Program-made: the position numbers and the translations under genes
The notes under the pieces: generated by a model
The model's database searches: none
The model's input: only the letters and a program-made list of their open reading frames with translations
What the model was told of the DNA's origin: nothing
Part shown: positions 16,469 through 27,524 of the stretch, piece after piece
Numbering within the stretch: the first letter of the stretch is position 1
How the letters are laid out: every line of letters starts with the position of its first letter
Assembly: GCF_000016185.1 (NCBI RefSeq)
Contig: NC_011420.2
Coordinates: 950,501-1,014,500 of the forward strand
DNA: 64,000 nucleotides
Direction: 5' to 3'
From: Rhodospirillum centenum SW
GTDB taxonomy: Bacteria; Pseudomonadota; Alphaproteobacteria; Azospirillales; Azospirillaceae

Positions 16469-19400
16469 TCAGCTACAGCCGGTCGTCGAGCCGCAGGTAT
16501 CGCACTTGAGGCAGGTGCCGTTGCGCACCAGGGTCATGTTCCCGCACTCGGGGCAGGGATCGCCCTCGTAGCCTTTGGCACGGGCCTCCTTGACCTTCTC
16601 CAGCCGGGCGTCGCTGCTGCTTTCCCGGTGGTAGTGGACGGTCGTGGTGGTCGTCGTCGTCGTGCCGCCGCCGGCGAAGGCGGTGGCCGGACGGGCCGTC
16701 TCCGTGCCGGTGGCGGCATAGGCGACGGGGGCGGCGACGCTCTCGAACGCCTGCACCGCCTTGCCGGCGGCCCCGCCGGGCAGCACCCGCAGATTGGAGC
16801 GGACATAGCCCGTGCTGGCGACGCGCGCCACCACGTCCAGCGTCTCCTTCGTCACCCGGGCGGCGGCCTCCGGCAGCTCGGCCTGCCGCTCGCCGCGGCC
16901 CATCGTGTCGGGCAGCAGGTCCTCCGGCGTGGCGTGCGCCAGATCGTTGCGGCCGAGGTAGGAGATCGCCAGTTCGCGGAACACGTAGTCCAGGATGGAG
17001 GTCGCCATCTTGATGGCGTCGTTGCCCTGGACCATGCCCGACGGTTCGAAGCGGGTGAAGGTGAACGCCTCCACATACTCCTCCAGCGGCACGCCGTACT
17101 GGAGACCCAGCGACACGGCGATGGCGAAGTTGTTCATCATCGACCGGAAGGCGGCGCCCTCCTTGTGCATGTCGATGAAGATCTCGCCCAGCCGGCCGTC
17201 CTGGTACTCGCCGGTGCGCAGATAGACCTTGTGCCCGCCGACCATGGCCTTCTGGGTATAGCCCTTGCGCCGGTGCGGCAGCTTCTCCCGCTCGGTCTGG
17301 CGGATCACCTTCTCCACCACCCGCTCGACGATGCGCTCGGCGATCAGGGGCGCGCGCGCCGCGGCCGGGGCCTCGACGATGCGCTCGACCAGCGACTCCT
17401 CGTCGGCCGTCTCCTCCTCGTCCTCCTCCAGCACCTGTGCGTTCAGCGGCTGGCTCAGCTTCGAGCCGTCGCGGTAGAGCGCGTTCGCCTTCAGGCCCAG
17501 GCGCCAGGACAGCAGATAGGCGTCCTTGCACTCCTCCACGCCGGCGTGGTTGGGCATGTTGATGGTCTTGGAGATGGCGCCCGAGATGAAGGGCTGTGCC
17601 GCCGCCATCATGCGGATGTGGCTCTGGGCGGAGAGGTAGCGCCTGCCGACCTTGCCGCACGGGCTGGCGCAGTCGAACACCGGCAGGTGCTCGTCCTTCA
17701 GGCCCGGCGCGCCCTCCAGTGTCATCGCCCCGCAGCAGTAGACGTTGGCGGCCTCGATCTCGGCCTTGCCGAAGCCCAGGAAGGCCAGCATGTCGAAGCC
17801 GAAATCGTCCAGCGCCGCCGGCGGGATGCCCAGCGTCTCGGTGCAGAACGCCTCGCCGAAGGTCCAGCGGTTGAAGGCGAACTTGATGTCGAAGGCGGAG
17901 CCCAGCGCCGCCTCCAGCTTCTCCAGTTCGGCGTCGCCGAAGCCCTTGGCCCGCAGCTTGGCATGGTCGATGCCGGGCGCGCCCTGCAGCGTGCCGTGGC
18001 CGACCGCGTAGCGCTCGATCCGGGTGATCTCCTCGGGCGTGTAGCCCAGCCGGGACAGGGCCTCCGGCACGGCGCGGTTGATGATCTTGAAGTAGCCGCC
18101 GCCGGCCAGCTTCTTGAACTTCACCAGCGCGAAGTCGGGCTCGATGCCGGTGGTGTCGCAGTCCATCACCAGCCCGATGGTGCCGGTCGGGGCCAGCACC
18201 GTGGCCTGGGCGTTGCGGAAGCCGTGCGCCTCGCCCAGCGCCAGCGCCTTGTCCCAGGCCGCCTTGGCAGCGTCCATCAGGGCGGCGTCGGGGCAGTCGT
18301 CGGCGCGCAGCGCCACCGGCAGCACCGACAGATCCTCATAGCCCGAGCGTGCGCCGTGCGCGGCGCGGCGGTGGTTGCGGATGACCCGCAGCATCGCCTC
18401 GCGGTTCTGCGCATAGCCGGGGAAGGGGCCCAGCTCCTGTGCCATCTCGGCGGAGGTGGCATAGGCGATGCCGGTCATGATCGCCGTGATGGCGCCGCAG
18501 ATGGCGCGCCCCTCGGTCGAGTCGTAGGGGATTCCCGACGCCATCAGCAGGCCGCCGATGTTGGCGAAGCCCAGGCCCAGCGTGCGGTACTCATAGGACA
18601 GCCGGGCGATCTCCCGCGAGGGGAACTGCGCCATCAGGACGCTGATCTCCAGCACCACGGTCCACAGACGGCAGGCATGCTCGAAGGCCGGGATGTCGAA
18701 GCTCCCGTCCGTCCGGCGGAACTCCATCAGGTTGATGGAGGCCAGATTGCAGGCCGTGTCGTCCAGGAACATGTACTCGGAGCAGGGGTTCGAGGCGTTG
18801 ATCCGCCCCGAGGCCGGGCAGGTGTGCCACTCGTTGATGGTGGTGTCGAACTGCACCCCCGGATCGGCCGACTGCCACGCGGCATAGGCGATCTTGTCCC
18901 ACAGCGCGCGGGCCTTCAGCGTCCGCGCCGGCTTGCCGTCGGTGCGGCGGATCAGCGTCCAGTCGGCATCCGTCTCGACCGCCTCCAGGAAGGCGTTCGG
19001 GATGCGCACGGAGTTGTTGGAGTTCTGGCCGGAGACGGTCAGGTAGGCTTCCGAATCCCAGTCGGTGTCGAACACCCGGACGTCGAAGTCCGTGTAGCCC
19101 TGGCCGGCGAGCTGGACGGCGCGCTGGATGTAGTTCTCCGGCACCAGCGCCTTGCGCGCGGCGATGATGGCGCGCTTCAGCGCCTTGTTCTTCTGCGGGT
19201 CCAGGCGATCCGCATCGGGGCCGAAACCCTCGGTGCAGGCGGCCATGACCATGGTCAGGTGCTTGCGCACGGTCTTGGAGCCGGTGACCAGCGCGGCCAC
19301 CTTCTGCTCCTCCGCGACCTTCCAGTCGATGTAGGCCTCGATGTCCGGGTGGTCGAGGTCCACCGTCACCATCTTGGCGGCGCGGCGGGTGGTGCCGCCC

Positions 19401-20209
19401 GACTTGATGGCGCCCGCGGCGCGGTCGCCGATCTTCAGGAAGGACATCAGGCCGGACGACTTGCCGCCGCCGGACAGCTTCTCGCCCTCGCCGCGCAGGC
19501 GGGAGAAGTTGGTGCCGGTGCCGGAGCCGTACTTGAACAGGCGCGCCTCGCGGACCCACAGGTCCATGATGCCGCCCTCGTTCACCAGATCGTCGTCGAC
19601 GGACTGGATGAAGCAGGCGTGCGGCTGCGGATGCTCATAGGCGGTCTCGGACTTCACCAGCTCGCCGGTGCGGAAGTCCACGTAGAAGTGGCCCTGGCTG
19701 GGGCCGTCGATGCCGTAGGCCCAGTGGATGCCGGTGTTGAACCACTGCGGCGAGTTCGGCGCCGCCATCTGGCGCGCCAGCATGAAGCGCATCTCGTCGT
19801 AGAAGACGCGGGCGTCCGCTTCGCCGTCGAAATAGCCGCCCTTCCAGCCCCAGTAGGCCCAGGTGCCGGCCAGCCGGTCGAACACCTGCCGGGCCGAGAT
19901 CTCGCTGCCCGTGCGCTTCTCGGCCGGCAGGGCGGCCAGCGCCTCCTCGTCCGCCACATGGCGCCAGAGGAAGGAGGGGACGGTGTTCTCCTCCACCGCC
20001 TTCAGGGCGGCGGGCACCCCGGCCTTGCGGAAGTACTTCTGGGCCAGGATATCGCAGGCGACCTGGCTCCAGTCGGCCGGCACCTCGATGTCCTTGAGCT
20101 GGAAGACGACCGAGCCGTCGGGATTGCGGATCTCGCTGGTCGCGCGGCGGAAGTCGATGCCCTCGTAGGCGTCCTGTCCCTCGGTGGTGAAGCGTCGCTC
20201 AAATCGCAT
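16469..20209 (-). CDS. nrdJ: vitamin B12-dependent (class II) ribonucleotide reductase
   Basis: A 1246-residue protein, the usual length for the long alphaproteobacterial NrdJ. It makes deoxyribonucleotides with adenosylcobalamin instead of an oxygen-dependent radical cofactor, so it works with or without oxygen. Visible elements are the first redox cysteine in [14 protein letters not shown] (near residue 198), the thiyl-radical region in [20 protein letters not shown] (near residue 473), [20 protein letters not shown] with the phosphate-binding loop, and a C-terminal zinc-ribbon-like tail with CPEC and CDTC pairs. I start at [10 protein letters not shown], the family N-terminus, although the frame runs further upstream. 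I saw no cobalamin-riboswitch signature in the 396 bp before it. Confidence 0.95.
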   Translation of the reverse strand: MRFERRFTTEGQDAYEGIDFRRATSEIRNPDGSVVFQLKDIEVPADWSQVACDILAQKYFRKAGVPAALKAVEENTVPSFLWRHVADEEALAALPAEKRTGSEISARQVFDRLAGTWAYWGWKGGYFDGEADARVFYDEMRFMLARQMAAPNSPQWFNTGIHWAYGIDGPSQGHFYVDFRTGELVKSETAYEHPQPHACFIQSVDDDLVNEGGIMDLWVREARLFKYGSGTGTNFSRLRGEGEKLSGGGKSSGLMSFLKIGDRAAGAIKSGGTTRRAAKMVTVDLDHPDIEAYIDWKVAEEQKVAALVTGSKTVRKHLTMVMAACTEGFGPDADRLDPQKNKALKRAIIAARKALVPENYIQRAVQLAGQGYTDFDVRVFDTDWDSEAYLTVSGQNSNNSVRIPNAFLEAVETDADWTLIRRTDGKPARTLKARALWDKIAYAAWQSADPGVQFDTTINEWHTCPASGRINASNPCSEYMFLDDTACNLASINLMEFRRTDGSFDIPAFEHACRLWTVVLEISVLMAQFPSREIARLSYEYRTLGLGFANIGGLLMASGIPYDSTEGRAICGAITAIMTGIAYATSAEMAQELGPFPGYAQNREAMLRVIRNHRRAAHGARSGYEDLSVLPVALRADDCPDAALMDAAKAAWDKALALGEAHGFRNAQATVLAPTGTIGLVMDCDTTGIEPDFALVKFKKLAGGGYFKIINRAVPEALSRLGYTPEEITRIERYAVGHGTLQGAPGIDHAKLRAKGFGDAELEKLEAALGSAFDIKFAFNRWTFGEAFCTETLGIPPAALDDFGFDMLAFLGFGKAEIEAANVYCCGAMTLEGAPGLKDEHLPVFDCASPCGKVGRRYLSAQSHIRMMAAAQPFISGAISKTINMPNHAGVEECKDAYLLSWRLGLKANALYRDGSKLSQPLNAQVLEEDEEETADEESLVERIVEAPAAARAPLIAERIVERVVEKVIRQTEREKLPHRRKGYTQKAMVGGHKVYLRTGEYQDGRLGEIFIDMHKEGAAFRSMMNNFAIAVSLGLQYGVPLEEYVEAFTFTRFEPSGMVQGNDAIKMATSILDYVFRELAISYLGRNDLAHATPEDLLPDTMGRGERQAELPEAAARVTKETLDVVARVASTGYVRSNLRVLPGGAAGKAVQAFESVAAPVAYAATGTETARPATAFAGGGTTTTTTTTVHYHRESSSDARLEKVKEARAKGYEGDPCPECGNMTLVRNGTCLKCDTCGSTTGCS

Positions 20210-20605
20210 GGCGCCCCTTGCCTCTCTCGATCCGCGTTTCAGGAAAGGGGAACGGCCGCGCGCGACCAGCGCCTCCGGCACCGCCTCCCCAAGATGCTGT
20301 GTGTAACGGAAACGTAAGCCACGAGTTCTCGTGCGGCAACGAGATTTTGTGGCCTGAAAGGGCCGGGCACACCGCTTATAGGGTTGACAGGGACTCGGCC
20401 CGGAAAGGGCGCCGGGGTCCGGGGCCACCCGGTCGGAAGCCGCGGCAATCCTCGGCCCGTGGCGACCGGACCGGCGGCGGGCGGGGTGGTGCCGGAGTCG
20501 CGTCTGCGGCGGAACGGACGGGGGACACGCGGGGCTTTTCATCTGCAAGGAAGGATGGCAGGGTGCGGCGGCCAGGGCGGCACGCCCGTTCACCCCCATA
20601 GGATT
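20210..20605. other. divergent intergenic region between nrdJ and the flippase-like gene
   Basis: 396 bp without a supportable gene. It must hold promoters for both divergent genes. A 14-bp palindrome CACGAG-TT-CTCGTG lies at 20320-20333, and TTGACA at 20384-20389 on the plus strand has no good -10 partner. No B12 box or NrdR-like AT-rich palindrome was seen. Confidence 0.5.
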
Positions 20606-21673
20606 ATGGACTCCTCCTTCGACACCGCCCGCGAGGCCGCCCGGTCCGAACCGACGCCGACGGCCGGGGGCTCGGAGACGGCGCGGCCGTCCCTGTCCGC
20701 CCGGGCCAGGACATGGTCCGGCATCGCCAGCTTCGTGATCCTCGTCATCCTGGCCGTCGTGGCCGTCCGCCATGTCATGCATGAGGTGGATGTCGCGGAT
20801 GTCTGGGCCTACCTCGACGCGCTGCCGCTCTGGAAGGTGCTGGAGGCCCTGGCCCTCACCGCGGCCGGCTACATGGTGCTGACCCTCTACGACGTGTCGG
20901 CGCTGCGGTACCTGAACCTCCGGGTCCGCTATCCCACGGTGGCGCTGGCCAGCTTCGCCGGCTACGCGATCTCCAACAATGTCGGCTGGGCCGTGATCAG
21001 CGGCGGCTCCGTCCGCTACCGGGTCTATTCGGCGGCGGGCCTGTCGGCGGGGACGATCGCCAAGGTCGTCGTCTTCTCCACCACCACCTTCACCCTGGGC
21101 GTCAGCTTCACCGGCTCCATCGGCATGCTGGTGGGTCCGCATCCGGTGGCATCGCTGCTCTCCCTGCCGGAATGGCTGGTGCAGGTGCTGGCCGGGGTCA
21201 CGCTCGCGGGGCTGCTGGCGCTCTGCGTGCTGGCGGAGGTGACGCGCAAGCCGGTCAAGGTCTGGCGCTGGTCGTTCCAGCTTCCGTCCTCGGGGCTGAT
21301 GCTGGCCCAGATCGCCATCGCCTCGCTGGAGATCCTGATCGCCGGTGCCGCGCTCTGGCTTCTGCTGCCGCAGACCCACGGTGCCAGCTTCATGGAGTTC
21401 CTGGGTATCTACTGTGCCGCCCTGGTCGTCGCCATGGTCAGCCACATCCCCGGCGGTCTGGGCGTGTTCGAGACGATCCTGCTGCTCGGCCTGTCGGCCC
21501 AGGGTTCGGCGGGCGGCGTGCTCGGCGCGCTGCTGGCCTATCGCTTCATCTACTATGTGCTGCCGCTCGTCGTGGCCGGCATGCTGCTGGCAGCATGGGA
21601 ACTGAAGACGGCCTCCGGGCCGGCTGCGGCGCTGCGCGCCCTGTTCCGGCGGGTCTTCAACCGGGAACCCTGA
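20606..21673 (+). CDS. UPF0104 / MprF-N-like membrane protein
   Basis: A 355-residue integral membrane protein with about eight to nine helices, corresponding to the lysylphosphatidylglycerol synthase transmembrane (flippase-like) domain. Family signatures are [20 protein letters not shown] and [16 protein letters not shown]. The C-terminal DUF2156 aminoacyl-transferase domain of full MprF is absent, so it probably does not charge lipids itself; stand-alone proteins like this are thought to move or flip lipids. The hydrophilic N-terminus (about 35 residues) before helix 1 makes the start uncertain; an in-frame ATG at 20555 behind GGAAGG is an alternative. Confidence 0.85.
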   Translation: MDSSFDTAREAARSEPTPTAGGSETARPSLSARARTWSGIASFVILVILAVVAVRHVMHEVDVADVWAYLDALPLWKVLEALALTAAGYMVLTLYDVSALRYLNLRVRYPTVALASFAGYAISNNVGWAVISGGSVRYRVYSAAGLSAGTIAKVVVFSTTTFTLGVSFTGSIGMLVGPHPVASLLSLPEWLVQVLAGVTLAGLLALCVLAEVTRKPVKVWRWSFQLPSSGLMLAQIAIASLEILIAGAALWLLLPQTHGASFMEFLGIYCAALVVAMVSHIPGGLGVFETILLLGLSAQGSAGGVLGALLAYRFIYYVLPLVVAGMLLAAWELKTASGPAAALRALFRRVFNREP

Positions 21674-21812
21674 GCCCCATCTTTCCGGTCAGGTGGCGGC
21701 CGTCCGGGGCGCACCGGAGTGGACGGGGCCGCCCCGGGGTGCCATAGTCCGCCGCGACCGGCCGGCCCCGCACGCCGCCCGACCCTACCCCGTGGATTGG
21801 ACTGTCCAGGAC

Positions 21813-22208
21813 ATGGCCAAGCAGGAAAGCACCTCCCTTGTCACCCGGATGGCGAACGTCGCCATCAACGTCCTGACCTGGCGGCGCGGCCAGCTCGTGG
21901 GGACCGACAAGTTCGGCAACCGCTATTTCGAGGAGCGCAAGGCGCGCTCCGGCACCCGGCGGCGCCGCTGGGTCCTTTTCAACGGCGAGCCGGAGGCGAC
22001 GAAGGTGCCGCCCGAATGGCATGGCTGGCTGCACTACACGATGGATGCGCCGCTGCCGGAGAACAGCCCCTTCCACAAGCCCTGGGTGAAGGAGCATCAG
22101 CCCAACCGCACCGGGACGCTGAACGCCTACCGGCCGCCGGGGCACATGCTCCAGGGCGGCCAGCGGGCGCGCGCCACAGGCGATTACGAACCCTGGACGC
22201 CGAGCTGA
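21813..22208 (+). CDS. NADH:ubiquinone oxidoreductase subunit NDUFA12
   Basis: A 131-residue homologue of mitochondrial NDUFA12/B17.2, an accessory subunit of complex I found in alphaproteobacteria. The diagnostic segment is GQLVGTDKFGNRYFEERK, with RRRWVLFNGEPEATKVPPEW and a conserved FHKPWVKEHQPNRTGT region. It heads a run of genes (NDUFA12, mlaD-type, methyltransferase, DUF2155, with aat opposite) of which NDUFA12, MCE, DUF2155 and aat recur together in alphaproteobacteria. Confidence 0.95.
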   Translation: MAKQESTSLVTRMANVAINVLTWRRGQLVGTDKFGNRYFEERKARSGTRRRRWVLFNGEPEATKVPPEWHGWLHYTMDAPLPENSPFHKPWVKEHQPNRTGTLNAYRPPGHMLQGGQRARATGDYEPWTPS

Positions 22209-22276
22209 CGCGCCAGCGCCCTTTCCCTGTCTTCCAGCCCTCCCCGGCGGGGGCCCGTACCGTCTGAAGAGTCCGC

Positions 22277-22798
22277 ATGCGCAGGAACGTCATCGAAACC
22301 GTGCTGGGAGCCGTCGTGCTCGTGGTGGCCGGCTTCTTCCTCTTCTTCGCCTACCAGTCCAGCAACGTCCGGACCGTCAGCGGCTACAGGCTGGAGGCCC
22401 GCTTCTCCAGCACCGGCGGCTTGCAGCCGGGCGCGGATGTCCGCATCAGCGGCGTCCGGGTCGGCACCGTCGTCAACCAGTACCTGGACAAGCAGACCTT
22501 CCAGGCCGTGCTGGTGCTGGAGGTGGACACCTCCGTCCGGCTGCCGGAGGACACGACGGCCGTCATCGCCAGCGAGAGCCTGCTGGGCGGGCGTTTCCTC
22601 GATCTCCAGCCCGGCGGGGCGGAGGATCTGCTGAACCCCGGCGACCGCATCCAGTACACCCAGTCCGCGGTGAACCTGGAGGATCTGCTGGGCCGCTACA
22701 TCTTCAGCAGCGGCCAGGGGGGCCAGCAGGGGGGCGGGCAGCAGGGCCAGCAGCCGGCGGAACCGCCGTCGGGCGGCCTGCTCGGCGGGGGTAAGTAG
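22277..22798 (+). CDS. mlaD: MlaD-type MCE-domain protein (outer membrane lipid asymmetry)
   Basis: A 173-residue protein with one N-terminal membrane helix (about residues 8-27) and a single MCE domain (about 38-115: ARFSSTGGLQPGADVRISGV, GTVVNQYLDKQTFQAVL, IASESLLGGRFLDLQPGG). MlaD forms a periplasmic hexamer attached to the MlaFEB ABC transporter and moves phospholipids between membranes. The C-terminal tail is rich in Gln and Gly (GQGGQQGGGQQGQQ) and probably disordered. The other mla genes are not in this window. The next gene starts with GTG two bases after the stop. Confidence 0.9.
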   Translation: MRRNVIETVLGAVVLVVAGFFLFFAYQSSNVRTVSGYRLEARFSSTGGLQPGADVRISGVRVGTVVNQYLDKQTFQAVLVLEVDTSVRLPEDTTAVIASESLLGGRFLDLQPGGAEDLLNPGDRIQYTQSAVNLEDLLGRYIFSSGQGGQQGGGQQGQQPAEPPSGGLLGGGK

Positions 22799-22799
22799 C

Positions 22800-23573
22800 G
22801 TGTCCGGCGCCCGTCCGCCGGGCCCGGCCCAGTCCTGGGATGCCGACCGCTACGCGCGGGACTTCGGCATCGTCGCGGCGCTGGGCCGCCCGGTCCTGGA
22901 CCTGCTCGACCCGTGCCCGGGTGAGCGCATCCTGGACCTCGGCTGCGGTGACGGGGCGCTGACCGCGGAACTGGCCGCCCGCGGCGTGGACGTCGTGGCG
23001 GCGGACGCCGATCCCGACATGGTGCGCGCCGCTGCGGCGCGCGGCCTCGCCGCCCGGGCGGTGGACGGGCATGACCTGCCGTTCCGGGCGGAGTTCGACG
23101 CCGTCTTCTCCAATGCCGCCCTGCACTGGATGCGCGATCCCGACCGGGTGATCGCCGGCGTCGCCCGCGCTCTCAGGCCCGGTGGCCGCTTCGTGGCCGA
23201 GATGGGCGGGGCCGGCAACGTGGAGACGGTGCGGAACGCCCTGGTGGCGGCGCTGGACGCCTGCGGCCTGGACGGGGAGGCGGCCGATCCCTGGTTCTTC
23301 CCCACGGCCGAGGATTACGCCGGGCGGCTTGCCCGCGCGGGCTTCGCCGTGCGCTCCATCACCCTGATCCCGCGGCCGACCGAACTGGCGGCGGGCATGC
23401 GCGCCTGGCTGGAGACCTTCGCCGGCGCGTTCACCGCGCGGCTGCCGGCGACGGAGCGGGGCGCCTTCCTGGACCACGTCGCGGCATCGCTGGCGCCGGC
23501 GCTGCGCCGGCCCGACGGGTCCTGGTGGGCCGACTATGTCCGCCTGCGCTTCCAGGCGGTGAAGGGACCCTGA
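22800..23573 (+). CDS. class I SAM-dependent methyltransferase
   Basis: A 257-residue protein with a complete methyltransferase fold: motif I ILDLGCGDGALTAEL, an acidic VVAADADPDMV, and FDAVFSNAALHWMRDPDRVI, the sequence typical of trans-aconitate 2-methyltransferase-like enzymes. The substrate is not predictable. It starts with GTG directly after the mlaD stop and is probably translated in the same operon. Confidence 0.88.
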   Translation: MSGARPPGPAQSWDADRYARDFGIVAALGRPVLDLLDPCPGERILDLGCGDGALTAELAARGVDVVAADADPDMVRAAAARGLAARAVDGHDLPFRAEFDAVFSNAALHWMRDPDRVIAGVARALRPGGRFVAEMGGAGNVETVRNALVAALDACGLDGEAADPWFFPTAEDYAGRLARAGFAVRSITLIPRPTELAAGMRAWLETFAGAFTARLPATERGAFLDHVAASLAPALRRPDGSWWADYVRLRFQAVKGP

Positions 23574-23658
23574 CCGCCGGTCGGCGGTCAGCCTCCATGA
23601 TTTCACCGGAATCGGGGTCCAGACCGGACGGACGGGCGGCAAGCTGAGGACAAGGACA

Positions 23659-24564
23659 GTGGCGAGCGTCAGGTTCATGGGCGTCAGGTTTACGACAGGC
23701 AGGGTCCGGGGTGGTTTCCCCGCCGGCATCGGGGCCGGAGGCATGATCGCCGCGCTGGTTCTGCTGGGGGCCGTCGCGGCCGCCGGCCCGGCGCGGGCGC
23801 AGATTTCCCTGCAGCCCCGGGTCGAGCAGCCGCCCCAGTCCCAGCCCCTGCCTCAGCCGGAGGCGGTGCCGCCGTCCTCGGCGCCGCGCCAGCTCACGCC
23901 GCCACCGGCCGCGCCCGATCCGGCGCCGCAGGTGCTCACGCCTGTCCCTCCGGCACCCGCTGCCCCGGATGCCCCGGAGCAGCCCGGTTCCGGGCAGGTC
24001 GCCCCGGCACCGGCACCCGGGGCAGTCCCGCCGGCCCTGCCGGACGCGCCCGCTCCGACCACCCCGGCTGAGGTGCCGGCGGAGACGCCTGCCGCTCCTC
24101 CGGTCCAGCCTCCGGCTGCGCCCGACGGGACCCCGGCGGGGGAGGGGCCGTCCGATGCCGGTGCCCTGACCCCCGGATCTCTCGGGCTGAACCGGCTGCC
24201 GCCGGCCCCAGCCGCGCCGCAGCGCAGCTTCGAGGACATGCCGGTCGCGCTTCTGCGCGGCCTGGACAAGATCACCGGCCGCGCCTCCTCCTTCGAAGCG
24301 AAGGTGGGGGAGGTGGCGCGCTTCGGCCAGCTTCTGGTGCATGTCCGTGCCTGCCGCAAGGCGCCGCCGATCGAACCGCCGGAGTCGGCAGCCTTCCTGG
24401 AGATCACGGAACTGCGCCCGGACGAAGGGGCGGTGGCGCTGTTCTCGGGCTGGATGTTCGCTTCAAGTCCCGCGCTCTCGGCGCTGGAGCACCCGGTCTA
24501 CGATGTCTGGGTGATCGACTGCAGGAAGGCGGAGACCAGCACCCCCTCGTCCTCCTCGGACTGA
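23659..24564 (+). CDS. exported DUF2155 protein with proline-rich linker
   Basis: A 301-residue periplasmic protein. An N-terminal signal peptide ends around PARAQ. It is followed by a long disordered region (about residues 55-185) of Pro, Ala and Gln ([15 protein letters not shown] and similar). The C-terminal domain is DUF2155: [36 protein letters not shown], and [23 protein letters not shown]2155 is a conserved alphaproteobacterial domain of unknown function usually next to aat and NDUFA12, as here. The start may be GTG 23659 or ATG 23677. Its 3' end overlaps the opposing aat gene by 67 bp. Confidence 0.85.
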   Translation: MASVRFMGVRFTTGRVRGGFPAGIGAGGMIAALVLLGAVAAAGPARAQISLQPRVEQPPQSQPLPQPEAVPPSSAPRQLTPPPAAPDPAPQVLTPVPPAPAAPDAPEQPGSGQVAPAPAPGAVPPALPDAPAPTTPAEVPAETPAAPPVQPPAAPDGTPAGEGPSDAGALTPGSLGLNRLPPAPAAPQRSFEDMPVALLRGLDKITGRASSFEAKVGEVARFGQLLVHVRACRKAPPIEPPESAAFLEITELRPDEGAVALFSGWMFASSPALSALEHPVYDVWVIDCRKAETSTPSSSSD

Positions 24565-25148
24565 AAGCGCGCCGGCCGGCGCAGCGCCTCGGTCAGCAGG
24601 GCCTTGTAGCGGGCGCGCGGGATTTCGACGGAGCCGAACTGCGCCAGATGCTCCGTGACGAACTGGGTGTCCAGCAGGGTGTAGCCGCCGGCCCTGAGCC
24701 GGGCGACCAGATGCACCAGCGCCACCTTGCTGGCGTCCGTGGCGCGGGAGAACATGCTCTCTCCGAAGAAGGCGGCGCCCAGCGCCACGCCGTACAGCCC
24801 GCCGACCAGCCGGTCGCCCGCCCAGCATTCCACGGAATGGGCGAAGCCAAGCGCGTGCAGGCGGCAGTAGGCGTCCAGGATATCCCCGTTGATCCAGGTC
24901 TGCGGCCTGCCGGGACCTGACTCCGCGCAGGCTTCCATGACACCGCGGAAAGCGCTGTCGCAGCGCACCGTGAAGGGCTGCTGCCGTATCGTCCGGCGCA
25001 GCCGCCGCGGCACATGGAAGCCATCGAGCGGCATGATCCCCCGCATCGGCGGGTCGAACCACATCAGCTCGTCCGAGGCGGCGCTCTCCGCCATCGGGAA
25101 GATCCCGGCGGCGTAGGCGCGCAGCAGCAGGTCCGGGGTCAGCATCAT
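24498..25148 (-). CDS. aat: leucyl/phenylalanyl-tRNA-protein transferase
   Basis: A 216-residue protein. Aat adds Leu or Phe from aminoacyl-tRNA to proteins starting with Arg or Lys, marking them for ClpAP. Signatures are [68 protein letters not shown] and [15 protein letters not shown]. The ATG at 25148 is followed by a second ATG one codon later. The stop lies inside the 3' end of the DUF2155 gene on the other strand. Confidence 0.96.
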   Translation of the reverse strand: MMLTPDLLLRAYAAGIFPMAESAASDELMWFDPPMRGIMPLDGFHVPRRLRRTIRQQPFTVRCDSAFRGVMEACAESGPGRPQTWINGDILDAYCRLHALGFAHSVECWAGDRLVGGLYGVALGAAFFGESMFSRATDASKVALVHLVARLRAGGYTLLDTQFVTEHLAQFGSVEIPRARYKALLTEALRRPARFQSEEDEGVLVSAFLQSITQTS

Positions 25149-25361
25149 GTCCGTGGCTCTGGCCGGAACAACCGTGCCCGGCGCTCGGGTATGTTATCAC
25201 ATTCACATTTCACGAAAGTTTTGCAAGACCGAGACACGGGTGTCGTCGTCGCGGCTTTACGCTCCGGGCCTTCGTCCGGTGTCGGACGGAATGTGCGGCC
25301 CGCCCGCCGGTGCCTGAGCCCGCGGTGGCCGTAGTCCTTTCCATGATCCGGAGTTAGAGAG

Positions 25362-27440
25362 ATGACCGACGCTGCGCTGACGGCATCCGGCGCTTTCACG
25401 TTCGGCCCCCTTTCCCGTTCCGATGCGGCTCCACGCCGCGCGATCCTAGCAAAACTTTCCCTCGTGGGTCTGCTTGCCAACGTCCAGATCGGCACGCGCA
25501 TCGCGCTGCTCGTCATCATCGCCCTGCTCACGGTGCTGCTGACGGCGGGCCTCTTCGTCGTCGGCGACGCCCGGATGCAGAACGCCACCGAGCGGATGGC
25601 CGCCTTCAACGCCTTCGCCGAGGCCTCGGCGGGGCTGGAGCGCCAGGCCATGGAACTGCAACTGGTGACCCAGGGCTTTCTCCGCGCCCGCGACGCGGGC
25701 CTGGCGGAATCGTTGCGGACCACTCTCGCCCAGGTCCATGCCAGCGTCGAGCGGATGCGGGCGCTGCCCGCCGCGGGCGGCAGCCGCGAGACGCTGGATG
25801 CCATCGGCGCCCGTCTCCAGGGCGTCGGTTCGGCGTTCGAGACGGTGCTGGCGACCATGCGCAGCATCGGCTTCACCGACCAGGACGGGCTGCGCGCCCG
25901 GATGCTGGCCTCCGTCGCCCAGGCCGACCAGGAACTGCGCAAATGGCCGCCGACGCTGGCGGCGGAGCTGTTCATCTTCCTGGCGGAGATGCGCAATGCG
26001 GAGAAGTCGTTCCTGATCTCCGAGGATGAGAGCTTCCTCGGCCTGCATCGCCGCGCCTTCAACCAGTTCGACTTCCAGCTTCCCGTCTCGCAGCTCGACG
26101 AGGCGACGAAGAAGGACCTCGGCGCCCAGGTCCGCGCCTACCGCACCGACCTTGTCACGCTCGGGGAGACGGTGGCGCGGCTGAAGACCGAGGCCACCGC
26201 CCTGACCGCCGCCCTCGGGGAGCTGCGGCCGCTGTTCGACGCCCTGTTCGCCTTCACCCGCGACGGCACCGCCGCCGCCAAGGCGGCCGAACTGTCGATC
26301 CGCGAGCAGACGCGGGCGGCGACGCTGGCCGTCGGCGGCGTGCTGCTGCTGCTGTTCCTGGGCCTGTCGCTGCTGCTGCTGCGCTCCATCACCCGGCCGC
26401 TGGCGCAGATCGAGGCGGCCATGCGGACGCTGGCCAAGGGCGAGCGCCTGTCCGTCATCCCCGGTATCGGCCGGCGCGACGAGATCGGCGCCATGGCCCG
26501 CGCCATCGATGTCTTCCGCCGCAACGCCGAGGAGGTGGACCGCCTGAAGGCGGAGGACATGCGGCGCGAGCGGGTGCGCAAGCAGGCCTTCGAGACCCGC
26601 CTGTCCGATCTGGCAGCTGCCCTGGAGCAGGAGGTGGCCGCCACCGTGGAGGCCGTGCTGGCGGAGGCGGCGGACATCGCCCGGCTGGCCGAGGGCATGG
26701 AGGATGCCGCCCGGCGCACCGGCGAACAGTCGCGCGTCGTCGCCGGTGCCGCGCAGGACGCCACCGGCAACGTGCAGACCGTCGCCGCGGCCACGGAGCA
26801 GCTTGCCGCCAGCTCGCGTGAGATCGGCCGGCAGGTCGGCGCCGTCGCCGACATGGTGACGAAGGCGGTGCAGCGCGGGGCGGAGACCCAGCGCATCGTC
26901 GGCCGGCTGGCCGAGGCCGCCCGCAACATCGGTCAGGCCACCGATCTGATCTCCAGCATCGCCGGGCAGACCAACCTGCTGGCGCTGAACGCCACGATCG
27001 AGGCGGCGCGGGCCGGCGAGGCCGGCAAGGGCTTCGCCGTCGTGGCCGGGGAGGTGAAGAGTCTGGCCGGTCAGACCGGCAAGGCGACGGAGGAAATTTC
27101 GGGCCAGATCACGGCCGTGCAGTCCGCCACGGCCCAGGTGATCGAGGACATGGACAGCCTGCACGAGGTGATCCGGCGGATCGACGGCATCGCCGGCATC
27201 ATCAGCGCCTCCGTCGGCGAGCAGGGCAGCGCCACGGAGTCCATCAGCGCCAGCGCCGCCAGTGCGGCGGGCGGCACGATCGAGGTGTCCGACCGCATCC
27301 AGGCGGTGGCGGAGGATGCCGGACAGACCGGCCGGCTTGCCCGCGACCTCGCGGCCCGCGCCAGCCAGGTGACGGCCCGGGTGCAGCAGCTCCGCGAGCG
27401 CCTCGCGGGCATCCTGGACGGCAGCCGGCAGGCGGTCTGA
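25362..27440 (+). CDS. methyl-accepting chemotaxis protein with large periplasmic helical sensor
   Basis: A 692-residue chemoreceptor. After a cytoplasmic N-terminus of about 45 residues comes helix TM1 (about 47-68), a periplasmic all-helical region of about 250 residues that fits a HBM-type bimodular sensor (ending …[20 protein letters not shown]), TM2 (about 322-343), a HAMP linker ([16 protein letters not shown]) and a cytoplasmic signalling domain. The hairpin tip is at about residue 533: [23 protein letters not shown] sensors often bind organic acids, but the ligand here is unknown. No C-terminal CheR-binding pentapeptide is seen. A GGAGTTAGAGAG precedes the start. Confidence 0.93.
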   Translation: MTDAALTASGAFTFGPLSRSDAAPRRAILAKLSLVGLLANVQIGTRIALLVIIALLTVLLTAGLFVVGDARMQNATERMAAFNAFAEASAGLERQAMELQLVTQGFLRARDAGLAESLRTTLAQVHASVERMRALPAAGGSRETLDAIGARLQGVGSAFETVLATMRSIGFTDQDGLRARMLASVAQADQELRKWPPTLAAELFIFLAEMRNAEKSFLISEDESFLGLHRRAFNQFDFQLPVSQLDEATKKDLGAQVRAYRTDLVTLGETVARLKTEATALTAALGELRPLFDALFAFTRDGTAAAKAAELSIREQTRAATLAVGGVLLLLFLGLSLLLLRSITRPLAQIEAAMRTLAKGERLSVIPGIGRRDEIGAMARAIDVFRRNAEEVDRLKAEDMRRERVRKQAFETRLSDLAAALEQEVAATVEAVLAEAADIARLAEGMEDAARRTGEQSRVVAGAAQDATGNVQTVAAATEQLAASSREIGRQVGAVADMVTKAVQRGAETQRIVGRLAEAARNIGQATDLISSIAGQTNLLALNATIEAARAGEAGKGFAVVAGEVKSLAGQTGKATEEISGQITAVQSATAQVIEDMDSLHEVIRRIDGIAGIISASVGEQGSATESISASAASAAGGTIEVSDRIQAVAEDAGQTGRLARDLAARASQVTARVQQLRERLAGILDGSRQAV

Positions 27441-27466
27441 GGCACAGGGCCTCGCGCGAACGAAGA

Positions 27467-27505
27467 AGGGCCGCCTTCCGGTCGGGAAGGCGGCCCTCTG
27501 TCGTC
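27467..27505. terminator. bidirectional terminator between chemoreceptor gene and accC
   Basis: 13-bp perfect stem (AGGGCCGCCTTCC at 27467-27479 with its complement at 27485-27497). On the minus strand it is followed by TTCTTCGTTCG, on the plus strand by CTGTCGTC. It sits between two convergent genes, so it can serve both; the T-tract is better on the minus side. Confidence 0.7.
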
Positions 27506-27524
27506 GGAGCGGCAGCGGCGCGGT

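Noticed and set aside
16346-20317. 1323-codon open frame on the plus strand opposite nrdJ
   Set aside because: Shadow of nrdJ caused by high third-position GC; nrdJ has full family motifs.
20210-20605. Possible cobalamin riboswitch before nrdJ
   Set aside because: No B12-box-like sequence or expected stem arrangement could be found in the minus-strand leader.
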